A DNA stretch of 64,000 nucleotides from Hymenobacter sp. BT188. Lineage in GTDB: Bacteria; Bacteroidota; Bacteroidia; Cytophagales; Hymenobacteraceae. Position 1 is the first letter of the stretch. The number at the start of each line of letters is the position of its first letter. The stretch covers positions 310,001 to 374,000 of the forward strand of contig NZ_JACSCW010000005.1 in NCBI RefSeq assembly GCF_014333585.1, read 5' to 3'. The notes under the pieces are model-generated. The model was not told the DNA's origin and did no database searches. It worked only from the letters and a program-made list of their open reading frames with translations. Shown piece after piece: positions 9,079-17,454 of the stretch. The position numbers and the translations under genes are program-made.

Positions 9079-9486
9079 ATGGAGCCGACAGAAGCTAATA
9101 AAGTAGTTGTACAGGCTTATGTGAAAGCCTTTAACCAAGGTGATATGCTAGCCTTACGCACTGTTTTTGCCCCTGATGCGCTAGTGTATGGGGTGCTCGG
9201 CTGGGGTAGTATGGAGCAAGTAATACCAGTCTGGCAGGAGTTGCATAACGCCTTCAACATTCAGCTAGAGGTAGAGTCTATACTAACTGAGGGCGATGAA
9301 GTGGCAGTGCGTTATACAGAGCGTGGACAATCGGTAGGTTCGTTTCGTGGAAGCGCTATTACAGGCAAGACGTATGAGATTGTCGCGATGGAACACTTCG
9401 TGGTCCGAGACGGCAAAGTGCAGCGGCGCTGGGGTGCCCGCGACTCAGCGGCTCAGTTTCGGCAGATGGGCCTATCACTAGGTTAG
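9079..9486 (+). CDS. SnoaL-like / NTF2-fold protein
   Basis: A 135-residue protein with the SnoaL-like polyketide-cyclase/ketosteroid-isomerase fold pattern: an N-terminal helix (VVVQAYVKAFNQGDMLALRTVFAPDA), a central strand set (VRYTERGQSVGSFRG) and a C-terminal strand IVAMEHFVVRDGKVQRRWGARDS. Members of this group are small cytoplasmic proteins of mostly unknown substrate. The ATG at 9079 was chosen over an upstream in-frame start because the helix of the fold begins right after it. It is divergent from the EamA gene and convergent with dusB. Confidence 0.75.
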   Translation: MEPTEANKVVVQAYVKAFNQGDMLALRTVFAPDALVYGVLGWGSMEQVIPVWQELHNAFNIQLEVESILTEGDEVAVRYTERGQSVGSFRGSAITGKTYEIVAMEHFVVRDGKVQRRWGARDSAAQFRQMGLSLG

Positions 9487-9510
9487 CCAGAACTAGTCTG
9501 GGGGGCAAAT
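9487..9510 (+). terminator. Weak hairpin merged with a G6CAAA repeat copy
   Basis: Just after the SnoaL-like stop codon, CCAGA and TCTGG form a short hairpin around ACTAG. The right arm runs directly into GGGGGGCAAA. There is no T tract, so termination is doubtful; the interest is the overlap with the repeat. Confidence 0.3.
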
Positions 9511-9524
9511 GCCTGACTTGGGCC

Positions 9525-10514
9525 TTATCCCACCATCACGGGCTCGGCGGTGGCTATTTCTTCCAGGATTTCCAGAATGATTTCGGGCTGTTCGGCATCG
9601 ACTAAGCGGGTGCGCCACTGCTTGGCTCCTTCCAGGCCGCGGAAGTATTGGGCATAGTGCCGGCGCATCTCAAACACACCTACGCGGGGGCCTTTCCACT
9701 CAATGCTCTTCTCAAAATGCATGCGGCACATGGCTACGCGCTCCTCAATAGTAGGCGGCGCCAGCTTTTCGCCCGTGGCCAGATAGTGTTTCACTTCGCG
9801 GAAAATCCAGGGATATCCAATGCTGGCCCGACCTATCATAATTCCATCCACCCCATAGCGGTCCTTGTACAGCGCTGCTTTTTCGGGCGAGTCGATGTCG
9901 CCGTTGCCGAAGATGGGAATGTGGATGCGCGGGTTGTTTTTGATCCGGTGAATCAGGGTCCAATCGGCCTCGCCCTTATAGAGCTGAGCACGGGTGCGGC
10001 CGTGAATAGTAAGCGCCTCAATGCCAATATCCTGTAGGCGCTCAGCTACTTCCTCCACATTTTTGGTGTCGTCGTCCCAGCCTAGGCGCGTTTTCACCGT
10101 CACGGGCAAGTGCGTATTGCGGACGACTGCCGACGTCATTTCGACCATTTTCGGAATGTCGCGCAGCAGAGCCGCGCCGGCGCCGCGGCAGGCCACCTGC
10201 TTTACGGGGCAGCCGTAGTTGATATCAATCAAATCGGGGCTGGCGGCGGTGCTGATGGCGGCGCACTCACCCATAGTTGCCACGTCGGAGCCAAACAGCT
10301 GAATGCCGATAGGCCGCTCGTAGTCAAACACGTCGAGCTTTTTCTTGCTTTTGGCTGCGTCCCGAATCAGGCCTTCCGAGGAAATAAATTCGGTGTACAT
10401 CAAATCAGCCCCGTTGGCTTTGCACACGGCCCGAAACGGCGGGTCGGATACGTCCTCCATAGGAGCTAAAAGCAACGGGAAATCGGGCAGAGCTAGGTCG
10501 CGGATGTGTACCAC
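9525..10514 (-). CDS. dusB: tRNA-dihydrouridine synthase DusB
   Basis: A 329-residue FMN-dependent flavoenzyme that reduces uridine in tRNA to dihydrouridine. A TIM-barrel start (LPLLLAPMEDVSDPPFR) is followed by the active-site segment DINYGCPVKQVACRGAGAAL, which contains the catalytic Cys, then KTRLGWDD and the tRNA/FMN-binding HGRTRAQLYKGEADW. GNGDI and GIMIGRASIGYPWIF complete the flavin site. The length and motifs fit the DusB subgroup. It diverges from the CPBP protease gene, with 69 bases between the starts. Confidence 0.95.
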   Translation of the reverse strand: MVHIRDLALPDFPLLLAPMEDVSDPPFRAVCKANGADLMYTEFISSEGLIRDAAKSKKKLDVFDYERPIGIQLFGSDVATMGECAAISTAASPDLIDINYGCPVKQVACRGAGAALLRDIPKMVEMTSAVVRNTHLPVTVKTRLGWDDDTKNVEEVAERLQDIGIEALTIHGRTRAQLYKGEADWTLIHRIKNNPRIHIPIFGNGDIDSPEKAALYKDRYGVDGIMIGRASIGYPWIFREVKHYLATGEKLAPPTIEERVAMCRMHFEKSIEWKGPRVGVFEMRRHYAQYFRGLEGAKQWRTRLVDAEQPEIILEILEEIATAEPVMVG

Positions 10515-10583
10515 AAGTAGGCAGTTAGAGGAATTTGCGCAAATTTACGACACTTCCAAGTTTCCCGTAACCACCTGTCTGCT

Positions 10584-11639
10584 ATGAAAGGTTTCGTGTC
10601 CAGCCGCTTGCACCCATTGCTGACCCTGCTCTTGCTCGTTGGCCTGATGGTAGGCGGCTTGTGCGTGGCAACATTTTTCATTGCTATTCTGGCCAGCAGC
10701 ATCTACGATATCGGCTTGCTGGAAATGGGTAACGTCACGCGCCGCCCCGACTCACACCCCAATGGCTGGTCACTGCTCATGCTTAGTCAGGGCCTGACGC
10801 TGTTCATTGGGTTTGCCGGTTCGGCGTTAGCGCTGGCTTGGATGCAGGGTTACCGCTGGGCCGAGTATTTTGCCCCCCGGCGGCCCACGCACAACGAATG
10901 GCTGCTGCTGGCTGGGGTTCTTGTCATCGTCAGCCTGCCCGCCATGTCGAGCCTGGTCGAATGGAATGCCAAGATGCATTTCCCGCCTTTCATGCAGGGC
11001 TTTGAAACGTGGGCTCGGCAGATGGAGAATCAAGCGGAAGCCATGACCAAGTCGCTGACACAGTTCAATTCCGTTACGCGTCTTCTGGTAGCTTTGCTCG
11101 TCATTGCTATTGTGCCGGCCATTAGTGAGGAGTTGGTATTTCGCGGAGTGGTACAGCGCAACTTGGTGCAGTGGACGGGCAGCTACCACGCCGGTATCTG
11201 GTTGGCAGCCGCCATTTTTAGCGCCATCCACTTTCAGTTTTTTGGTTTTATCCCGCGTCTGGCCCTGGGCGTAATTTTTGGCTACCTCTATGCATGGAGT
11301 GGCAATATTCTGGTGCCTATGGCGGCTCACTTCACCCAGAATGCGTTTCAGCTTTTGCTGCTATACTTAGTGCAGAAGCGCGCCTTGACCACCGACGCCT
11401 TCAATCCCGACTCAACCGAAAGCCTTCCGTGGCCGCTTGTATTGATTTCGGCCTTGCTCACCGCTAGCATTCTGTATTATCTGTCCCAAAAAATGGCCCC
11501 CACTGCCGAACCTACTGAAGCCCATACTATTGGCAGCGCCGGGGTAGCCGTGCGCACCGCCAATGCGCCAGTCCCACATGAGCGCCACACGCTTAGCGGT
11601 CGGGGTATTGAGGTCGATGACGACAAGTCGGCTTCCTAA
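10584..11639 (+). CDS. CPBP-family intramembrane metalloprotease
   Basis: A 351-residue polytopic membrane protein of the CPBP (CAAX protease/bacteriocin-processing, Abi) family. The three catalytic motifs are visible: SEELVFRG (Glu182, Glu183, Arg187), the FSAIHF helix with its His, and HFTQNAF with the third metal ligand. The C-terminal ~50 residues are hydrophilic and Pro/Ala-rich. The substrate is unknown. A TTTTGCCCCCC copy lies inside the coding region near 10868. It precedes cdsA by 90 bases in the same direction and may share its transcript. Confidence 0.88.
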   Translation: MKGFVSSRLHPLLTLLLLVGLMVGGLCVATFFIAILASSIYDIGLLEMGNVTRRPDSHPNGWSLLMLSQGLTLFIGFAGSALALAWMQGYRWAEYFAPRRPTHNEWLLLAGVLVIVSLPAMSSLVEWNAKMHFPPFMQGFETWARQMENQAEAMTKSLTQFNSVTRLLVALLVIAIVPAISEELVFRGVVQRNLVQWTGSYHAGIWLAAAIFSAIHFQFFGFIPRLALGVIFGYLYAWSGNILVPMAAHFTQNAFQLLLLYLVQKRALTTDAFNPDSTESLPWPLVLISALLTASILYYLSQKMAPTAEPTEAHTIGSAGVAVRTANAPVPHERHTLSGRGIEVDDDKSAS

Positions 11640-11729
11640 CGTTTACCTTCCCTTAACCTCGCTATTTTGCCCCCCACGCCCGCCCCAGCCGAATCCACTC
11701 TGACCGATCAGCCGTCGGGCAAGAAGCCG

Positions 11730-12638
11730 ATGTCCAACCTCACGCAGCGCGTTATTTTCGGGGCTCTGGGCGCGGTGCTGCTGTTCGGCTGCATCTGGTA
11801 CAGCGCGTGGAGCTTCGCGGTGTTTTTTGCCTTGGTACAGGCCAAGATGTTGCTCGAATTTTACCGCATGATGCGCAAGACCGGCTACGCGCCGGTAGCG
11901 GCTATGGGAGTAGGTGTGAGCGTGCTGCTTTTTATGGGCGTACACCTAATTGCAGGAGCCGGACATTACAATACGGAGGGCAATTCAGCCATTCAGATCT
12001 ACAACGCGGATGCCGCGCCGGGTAGCTCAGTGGCTTTTTACTCGTTCGGCTTTCTAATTCAGCGGGCCCTGCTCAGTAGCTTAGTTCTCATCCCGGTCTT
12101 GCTGATTTTGCGGGAAATGATTCTGTGGCCACGCTCCAAGAATCCATTCGGAAACATTGGGGTCAATCTCTTAGGCCTGTTTTACGTGAGCATTCCGATG
12201 AGTTTGCTCAGCGTGCTGGCTTTTACTGAAACCGGCTACGACTTCCGCCGGATTCTGGCCCTGCTCTTCCTTGTCTGGACCGCCGATATTGGTGCTTACG
12301 CTGCTGGCAAAACCATGGGCAAGCACAAATTGGCCCCCAACATCTCGCCCGGCAAAACCTGGGAGGGCTGGATTGGTGGCGCGTTGCTCACACTAGTTAT
12401 GGGCTGGGCTTTAGGCTATTTGTTGCCCGATATGCCACTTTCACACCGCCTGGTAGCCGCAGCAGTTGTCGCCGTATTTGGGGTGCTCGGCGACCTGGCC
12501 GAGTCGATGCTCAAGCGTAGCGTAGGTGTGAAAGACTCCGGCCGCATTCTGCCCGGTCACGGCGGCTTGCTTGATCGGTTTGATGCGTTGCTGCTGGTGC
12601 TGCCGGTGTTGGTGCTGCTGCAGCTATTGGTGGAATAA
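11730..12638 (+). CDS. cdsA: Phosphatidate cytidylyltransferase
   Basis: An integral membrane enzyme of about 302 residues that makes CDP-diacylglycerol from phosphatidate and CTP, the branch point for phospholipid synthesis. The CdsA signature is complete near the C-terminus: SMLKRSVGVKDSGRILPGHG followed by GLLDRFD. There are about eight membrane segments. The ATG at 11730 is preferred. A TTG at 11667 would add 21 Pro/Thr-rich residues but overlaps a TTTTGCCCCCCA repeat copy preceded by TA, which may instead be promoter sequence. psd, 1.9 kb downstream, uses its pathway product after conversion to phosphatidylserine. Confidence 0.93.
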   Translation: MSNLTQRVIFGALGAVLLFGCIWYSAWSFAVFFALVQAKMLLEFYRMMRKTGYAPVAAMGVGVSVLLFMGVHLIAGAGHYNTEGNSAIQIYNADAAPGSSVAFYSFGFLIQRALLSSLVLIPVLLILREMILWPRSKNPFGNIGVNLLGLFYVSIPMSLLSVLAFTETGYDFRRILALLFLVWTADIGAYAAGKTMGKHKLAPNISPGKTWEGWIGGALLTLVMGWALGYLLPDMPLSHRLVAAAVVAVFGVLGDLAESMLKRSVGVKDSGRILPGHGGLLDRFDALLLVLPVLVLLQLLVE

Positions 12639-12957
12639 GCCTGCATTAGCAGCGCACTTATTGGTCTGCGAAGATTACTGCCTGAGCTCAATTGTTATGC
12701 CGTTGATCTTCAAATATATATTCGCTGGCCTCCGTGGCTCTCACCTGTGGAGCTTAAACCTGTTTCCGCTCTTTAAACAGGTCACAGCGTCTGGATTGGG
12801 GCAATTATTGCATAGTGAAGTACCAAGGCGGTTTATTCAGCGTATGCACAAACCTAGTACCTTTGACCACCCCAAACCTAGGGCGCATTTACGGCTCCAC
12901 CCGGCCTTAATGCGCCTCTAATTATAATTCCCACCCTTTTTCAATCAATCCTCCTCT
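12639..12957 (+). other. Intergenic leader region of the glutamate dehydrogenase gene
   Basis: The 319 bases between cdsA and the dehydrogenase gene contain no convincing gene; the short open frames here lack family features. A TACCTTTG box at 12858-12865 is the only signal I can support. Confidence 0.5.
12858..12865 (+). promoter_or_regulatory. Probable promoter -7 box TACCTTTG
   Basis: A perfect TAnnTTTG match 92 bases upstream of the dehydrogenase ATG. The -33 element is not clear. The resulting leader would be about 85 bases long. Confidence 0.5.
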
Positions 12958-14244
12958 ATGGCTGTCACCACGGTGTACAAAGAGCCGGCCCCAATCGTGG
13001 ACCGCGAAAATCCACTTGAATCAATGATGTCGCGCTTTAATATCGCGGCGGAGATTCTGGGTTTAGACGAATCAACCTACAATGTTTTAAAAGCACCTGA
13101 CAAGCAGGTAATCGTCAACATTCCCGTGACCATGGACAATGGTCAGATTCGGGTGTTTGAAGGCTACCGCGTAGTGCACAACACAATTCTGGGCCCGTCG
13201 AAAGGCGGTATCCGCTACGATATGCATGTGCACCTCGACGAGGTAAAAGCGCTGGCTGCCTGGATGACCTGGAAGTGTGCCGTAGTTGATATTCCCTATG
13301 GCGGCGCCAAGGGCGGCATTATCTGTGACCCAACAAAGATGAGTGCCGGCGAAATTGAGCGCATGACCCGTGGCTACACGCTGGCTCTGAAAGACGTTTT
13401 TGGTCCTGACCGCGACATCCCAGCGCCTGACATGGGTACTGGTCCCCGCGAAATGGCTTGGCTCATGGACGAATTCTCTAAGACCACAGGCGCAACGTCG
13501 CCTGCCGTCGTGACGGGCAAGCCCTTGGTAATGGGGGGCTCTTTGGGCCGGGTAGAAGCTACGGGTCGGGGCGTAATGGTATCCGCCATTGCTGCTATGA
13601 AAAAGCTTGGCATGGACCCCACTAAGTCATCGGCAGCGGTGCAGGGTTTCGGCAACGTAGGCTCGTGGGCGGCAAAGCTGCTCTGCGAGAAAGGCGTGAA
13701 AATTAAAGGTGTATCGGATATCAGCGGCGCTTACTGGAACGAAGAAGGCATCAACATCGACGAAGCTATTGCCTACAAAAACGCGCATAACGGCCGCTTA
13801 GAAGGCTACACTGGCGCTACTCCCATGGACCCCGACGAATTGCTGACCAGCGCTGTAGACGTACTGGTTCCAGCGGCCGTAGAGGACGTGATTACTGAGC
13901 ACAACGCTGAGCGAATTCAGGCGAAGCTGATTGTGGAAGGTGCCAACGGCCCTACTTCCGCCAGCGCCGACGATATTATCAACCGCAAGGGCATTATGGT
14001 AGTGCCCGACATTTTGGCCAACTCCGGCGGCGTTACTGTGTCCTACTTCGAGTGGGTACAGAACCGCCTGGGCTACAAGTGGAGCGAAGGTATGGTGATT
14101 GAGCGCGCAGCGCGCATCATGAACGACGCCTTCGAGAAAGTGTATGCCACCAGCCAGAAATACAAAGTGCCTATGCGCATTGCGGCCTACATCGTAGCTA
14201 TCGATAAAGTAGCCCAGACGTATAAATTCCGCGGCGGCTACTAA
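12958..14244 (+). CDS. gdhA: Glu/Leu/Phe/Val dehydrogenase (glutamate dehydrogenase type)
   Basis: A 428-residue cytoplasmic amino-acid dehydrogenase that interconverts glutamate and 2-oxoglutarate plus ammonia with NAD(P). The N-terminal substrate domain has GPSKGGIRY, the lysine-containing PYGGAKGGI active-site motif and the DIPAPDMGTGPREMAW loop. The C-terminal half has the Rossmann motif AVQGFGNVGSWAA. EGANGP and a terminal tyrosine complete a normal-length family member. Its leader carries a TACCTTTG -7 box and a hairpin terminator follows. The cofactor preference cannot be stated from these motifs alone. Confidence 0.93.
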   Translation: MAVTTVYKEPAPIVDRENPLESMMSRFNIAAEILGLDESTYNVLKAPDKQVIVNIPVTMDNGQIRVFEGYRVVHNTILGPSKGGIRYDMHVHLDEVKALAAWMTWKCAVVDIPYGGAKGGIICDPTKMSAGEIERMTRGYTLALKDVFGPDRDIPAPDMGTGPREMAWLMDEFSKTTGATSPAVVTGKPLVMGGSLGRVEATGRGVMVSAIAAMKKLGMDPTKSSAAVQGFGNVGSWAAKLLCEKGVKIKGVSDISGAYWNEEGINIDEAIAYKNAHNGRLEGYTGATPMDPDELLTSAVDVLVPAAVEDVITEHNAERIQAKLIVEGANGPTSASADDIINRKGIMVVPDILANSGGVTVSYFEWVQNRLGYKWSEGMVIERAARIMNDAFEKVYATSQKYKVPMRIAAYIVAIDKVAQTYKFRGGY

Positions 14245-14342
14245 GCCTTCCGTGTGTTGCGCTAAAGTCAGTTTTACTGGTTATTAGACCACATAGCTGA
14301 ATTGTGCGTATGCAAACAGAGTAGTTGTAAAACTGTCTAATT

Positions 14343-14371
14343 GATAGCCCGGGCCAATGGTCCGGGCTATC
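14343..14371 (+). terminator. Hairpin terminator after glutamate dehydrogenase gene
   Basis: GATAGCCCGG and CCGGGCTATC form a perfect 10-bp stem around a short loop. It is followed by a moderately T-rich stretch (CTTTGTCAGGCTTTT). It lies 98 bases past the stop codon. Confidence 0.65.
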
Positions 14372-14510
14372 TTTGTCAGGCTTTTGTACATTCGTGACTA
14401 AACTCGGCAACGAAATCAGTTTTCTTATCTGTTTGATTAGTTGAAACCCTGTAGCTGCGCATTTTGCTGGTTGGGTTCATCCTTAGGTCAGCGCAGCTAA
14501 TCTGCGATTT

Positions 14511-15191
14511 ATGAAGATTCACAAAGAAGGACGACGTATACTATTCTTTACGCTACTGGCTCTGCTGGCCGTTAATTTGTTGCTGTTCCGGTTTAATAGT
14601 CGCAACGAAACCTTCAACTTCATATTTGTAGGGGCGTCGGCCGTAGCGTTTTTGCTGCTGTTACAGTTTTTCCGCAGCCCTTACCGCAATCTGCTTACTC
14701 ACGAGGATCTGCTCATCGCTCCCGCCGATGGAAAAGTTGTCGTGATTGAAGACGTACACGAGCCTGAGTACTTCGACGATATGCGCAAGCAGATTAGCAT
14801 CTTCATGTCGCCTATCAATGTGCACATCACCCGCAACCCCATCTCGGGTGTCGTGCGCTATTTCAAGTATCACCCCGGCAACTACTTGGTAGCCTGGCAC
14901 CCTAAGAGTAGCACCAAAAACGAGCGGACTACCGTCGTGGTGCAGTCGGAAGCCGGACCAATGGTCCTTTTCCGGCAGATTGCCGGCGCCATGGCCCGCC
15001 GCATTGTGTGGTACGTGAGCGAAGGCGACGAAGTAAGCCAGGGCGAAGAGTTCGGCTTCATCAAGTTCGGCTCCCGCGTCGATATTTATGTGCCTTTGGA
15101 TACAATACTGAAAGTGCAGCTTGGAGATAAAGTGAAGGGCGGTGAAACAGTTATTGCCCAGCTAAAAACGGAAACTCCAAGTCTTTTCTAA
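14511..15191 (+). CDS. psd: Phosphatidylserine decarboxylase proenzyme
   Basis: A 226-residue short-form (class II type) decarboxylase that turns phosphatidylserine into phosphatidylethanolamine at the membrane. Two hydrophobic stretches near the N-terminus (residues ~10-25 and 35-55) precede the catalytic domain with APADGKVV, SPINVHITRNP and GMARR-like GAMARRIVWYV. The self-cleavage site reads FGSRVDIYVP, with Gly187-Ser188 as the predicted cut that yields the pyruvoyl group. The gene is followed by a terminator shared with the opposite-strand reductase gene. Confidence 0.93.
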   Translation: MKIHKEGRRILFFTLLALLAVNLLLFRFNSRNETFNFIFVGASAVAFLLLLQFFRSPYRNLLTHEDLLIAPADGKVVVIEDVHEPEYFDDMRKQISIFMSPINVHITRNPISGVVRYFKYHPGNYLVAWHPKSSTKNERTTVVVQSEAGPMVLFRQIAGAMARRIVWYVSEGDEVSQGEEFGFIKFGSRVDIYVPLDTILKVQLGDKVKGGETVIAQLKTETPSLF

Positions 15192-15216
15192 CCCGCACAT
15201 ACAATCTGTTTTATCT

Positions 15217-15251
15217 AAAAAAGCCCCCAGACTTAGTCTGAGGGCTTTTTT
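15217..15251. terminator. Bidirectional terminator
   Basis: A6-GCCC-C-CAGACT and AGTCTG-A-GGGC-T6 form a long hairpin flanked by A and T tracts, between the convergent psd and RibD-C-like genes. It carries a five-C relative of the repeated GCCCCCCA arm. Confidence 0.85.
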
Positions 15252-15783
15252 ATTCAATGTTAGTTAGCTGATAATGTAACAACGCCATACCATCGGGCCA
15301 AGTATGGCTACGCAACAGTTTGAGCGGTTGCGAGTGTTTTGGCTCCTGCCACAGCGGAATACCGTTACCTAGTAGCCTCGGAACCACAAACAGCATCAAC
15401 TCATCAACCTGCCCTGCGGCCAGTAAAGGTGCCACAAGTTTACCGCCTCCAATAAGCCAGATTGTGCCACCTTCTTCTTGCCGCAATTGCTTGACAAACT
15501 CGACTGTATCTGTCGTTACAAACCTAACGGACGGATGCACCGCTTCAGTGGGAGGGTTGCTGGTAAAAACGTAATTGATAAGCTCAGGATACGACCATTC
15601 ACCAAAGGTGAGCACCTGTTCATAGGTAGTGCGGCCCTGCAAAGTGGTGTCTATCGTCGAAAGGAATTCAGTGTAGCCATAGTCCTCGCCCGGTAGGAGA
15701 GGCGGTAGCCAATCAACTGAGCCATCAGGCGAGGCGATGTAGCCGTCGAGGCTCGCGGCAATGTACAGAACCACTTTGCGCAT
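15250..15783 (-). CDS. Dihydrofolate reductase-like (RibD C-terminal domain) protein
   Basis: A 177-residue protein of the RibD-C/dihydrofolate-reductase-like family (YyaP type). It shows the typical start KVVLYIAASLDGYIASPDGSVDWL, GRTTYEQVLTFGEW and IWLIGGGKLVAPLLAAGQVDELMLFVVPRLLGNG. Members bind NADPH and probably reduce small substrates, but their physiological role is not established. The stop codon overlaps the bidirectional terminator. It starts 13 bases after the end of the msrC-like gene on the same strand, so the two may be co-transcribed. Confidence 0.85.
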   Translation of the reverse strand: MRKVVLYIAASLDGYIASPDGSVDWLPPLLPGEDYGYTEFLSTIDTTLQGRTTYEQVLTFGEWSYPELINYVFTSNPPTEAVHPSVRFVTTDTVEFVKQLRQEEGGTIWLIGGGKLVAPLLAAGQVDELMLFVVPRLLGNGIPLWQEPKHSQPLKLLRSHTWPDGMALLHYQLTNIE

Positions 15784-15796
15784 AGTAGTATCACCT

Positions 15797-16279
15797 TTAA
15801 AACCAACTTGCCATCAGTTGGGCGAGTTGCTCTAAAGCCTGCTGATCATCGTGGTCAAAGTCGTTGAGCTGGTCGCTGTCTACGTCTAACACCATAACCA
15901 CCTGCCCATCTTTCAGTACCGGCACCACGATTTCTGACTTCGACTCGCTACTGCAGGCAATATGACCGGGGAACTGCTCCACGTCGGGCACGAGGAGGGT
16001 CTGGGCCTGAGCCCAACTGGCGCCGCATACGCCCTTGCCGTGCCGGATACGGGTGCAGGCAATAGGCCCCTGAAAGGGTCCGAGTACTAGCTCATCACCT
16101 TTTACTAAGTAAGCGCCCACCCAAAAAAAGCCGAAGGTTTGCTTTAAAGCGCCCATCGTGTTAGCCAAGTTGGCAATCAGGTCGGGCTCGCCTGTGGTTA
16201 GGGCTTCAATCTGGGGCAGGAGCTGACGGTATTTTTCGGCTTTAGTGAGCGTAAGGTCGAGAATGAGTTCTTCAGCCAT
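15797..16279 (-). CDS. msrC: GAF-domain free methionine-(R)-sulfoxide reductase
   Basis: A 160-residue single GAF domain. It matches the fRMsr/MsrC family, which reduces free methionine-R-sulfoxide with thioredoxin. The three family cysteines are present: Cys75 and Cys85 in ACTRIRHGKGVCG, and Cys109 in FPGHIACSSESKSEIVVP. It acts in the cytoplasm in oxidative damage repair. It lies upstream of the RibD-C-like reductase gene on the minus strand with a 13-base gap and downstream of ribD. Confidence 0.88.
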   Translation of the reverse strand: MAEELILDLTLTKAEKYRQLLPQIEALTTGEPDLIANLANTMGALKQTFGFFWVGAYLVKGDELVLGPFQGPIACTRIRHGKGVCGASWAQAQTLLVPDVEQFPGHIACSSESKSEIVVPVLKDGQVVMVLDVDSDQLNDFDHDDQQALEQLAQLMASWF

Positions 16280-16361
16280 GAGAAAAGCAGGGTAAGCTGC
16301 GGCTTTTGTGATCGTGAGATGTAAAACAAAGTCGAGCTACGGCGAAGCAAGCTGTTGCTGC

Positions 16362-17402
16362 TTACGTGCGGTAGTGGTGATAGATAAACAGCATATCGTC
16401 GCCCAGAGTTACCTGCTCGTGCAAATGCCTGATACCCAATTGGGGTGCCGCGATGCCCGCGCCGAGATTTTTAGGGCTGCGCAGTATCCGGGCTTCATCC
16501 CAAAGGCCATCCTTTAACAGAGAAGTCAGCACAGTAGGGCCACCCTCCACCAGCACCGATTGTATCTGACGTTCAAAGAGGTTGGCCAGAATACAAGGAA
16601 ATAAGTCTTCTGCTTCGGGCAGCTTGATGTATTCGATGTTGGGCCGGGCAGCCCGCTCGCGGTACGTGTAAACCAAGGTAGGCTGCTTGCCATCGAGCAG
16701 ATGATGGCTGGGGGGCAAACTGAGGTTTTTGTCGATAGCCACGCGCACGGGATTTTGGCCGGGCCAGTCGCGCACGTTCAGATTTGGGTTGTCGTGCAGC
16801 GCCGTACGGGTACCTACCAATATAGCCTGCTCCTCGGCGCGCCACTGATGCACCGCCACGCGGGCCAGCGCGCCACTTATTTGAATGGGCTGATAAAACC
16901 GTCCGGCCAATAATCCATCGGCCGTTTCGGCCCATTTCAAGACCACGTAGGGCCGTTTCTTCTCCTGAAAAGTGAAGAAACGCTTATTTAGCCACCGACC
17001 ATCCGCCTCCAGCACGCCTGTCTCCACGTGCACACCAGCCGCGCGCAGCTTGTCGATGCCGCGGCCGGCTACCAGCGGGTTAGGATCCAGATTGCAGATA
17101 ACGACATCGCGTACGCCGCTTTCAATCAATAAGTCGGCGCAAGGCGGCGTTTTGCCGAAGTGGGCACACGGCTCCAGTGTAACGTACACGCGGCTTTTGG
17201 GCAGCAGACTTTTATCAGCAACGGCAGCTAGAGCGTTTACCTCGGCGTGCGGACCGCCGTAGCGCTCGTGCCAGCCTTCGCCAATGATATGGCCTTGGTG
17301 AGTAACCACACAGCCAACGACTGGGTTCGGTCGCGCATAGCCTAGACCTAGTCGGGCCAAGTCGAGGGCGCGGCGCATTATCAATTCATCAAAATCACGC
17401 AT
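16362..17402 (-). CDS. ribD: Bifunctional riboflavin biosynthesis deaminase/reductase RibD
   Basis: A 346-residue enzyme for two riboflavin pathway steps. The N-terminal deaminase domain holds the zinc ligands in HAEVNA (His52, with Glu54 as acid/base) and PCAHFGKTPPC (Cys79, Cys88). The C-terminal reductase domain includes KWAETADG, SGALARVAVHQWRAEEQAILVG, and VLVEGGPTVLTSLL. The ATG at 17400-17402 starts right before the deaminase helix; a longer frame to 17504 would overlap prmC and is rejected. It diverges from prmC with a 52-base gap. A GGGGGGCAAAC repeat copy is in the reductase region near 16710. Confidence 0.95.
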   Translation of the reverse strand: MRDFDELIMRRALDLARLGLGYARPNPVVGCVVTHQGHIIGEGWHERYGGPHAEVNALAAVADKSLLPKSRVYVTLEPCAHFGKTPPCADLLIESGVRDVVICNLDPNPLVAGRGIDKLRAAGVHVETGVLEADGRWLNKRFFTFQEKKRPYVVLKWAETADGLLAGRFYQPIQISGALARVAVHQWRAEEQAILVGTRTALHDNPNLNVRDWPGQNPVRVAIDKNLSLPPSHHLLDGKQPTLVYTYRERAARPNIEYIKLPEAEDLFPCILANLFERQIQSVLVEGGPTVLTSLLKDGLWDEARILRSPKNLGAGIAAPQLGIRHLHEQVTLGDDMLFIYHHYRT

Positions 17403-17454
17403 ACGGGGTGGGAGCAACGTAGCTTTATGGCCGAAGGTACAAACCTCGCCTCGT

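Noticed and set aside
11667..11729. TTG start extending cdsA by 21 residues
   Set aside because: It starts within a TTTTGCCCCCC repeat/promoter-like stretch and adds low-complexity sequence; the ATG at 11730 is normal for the family.
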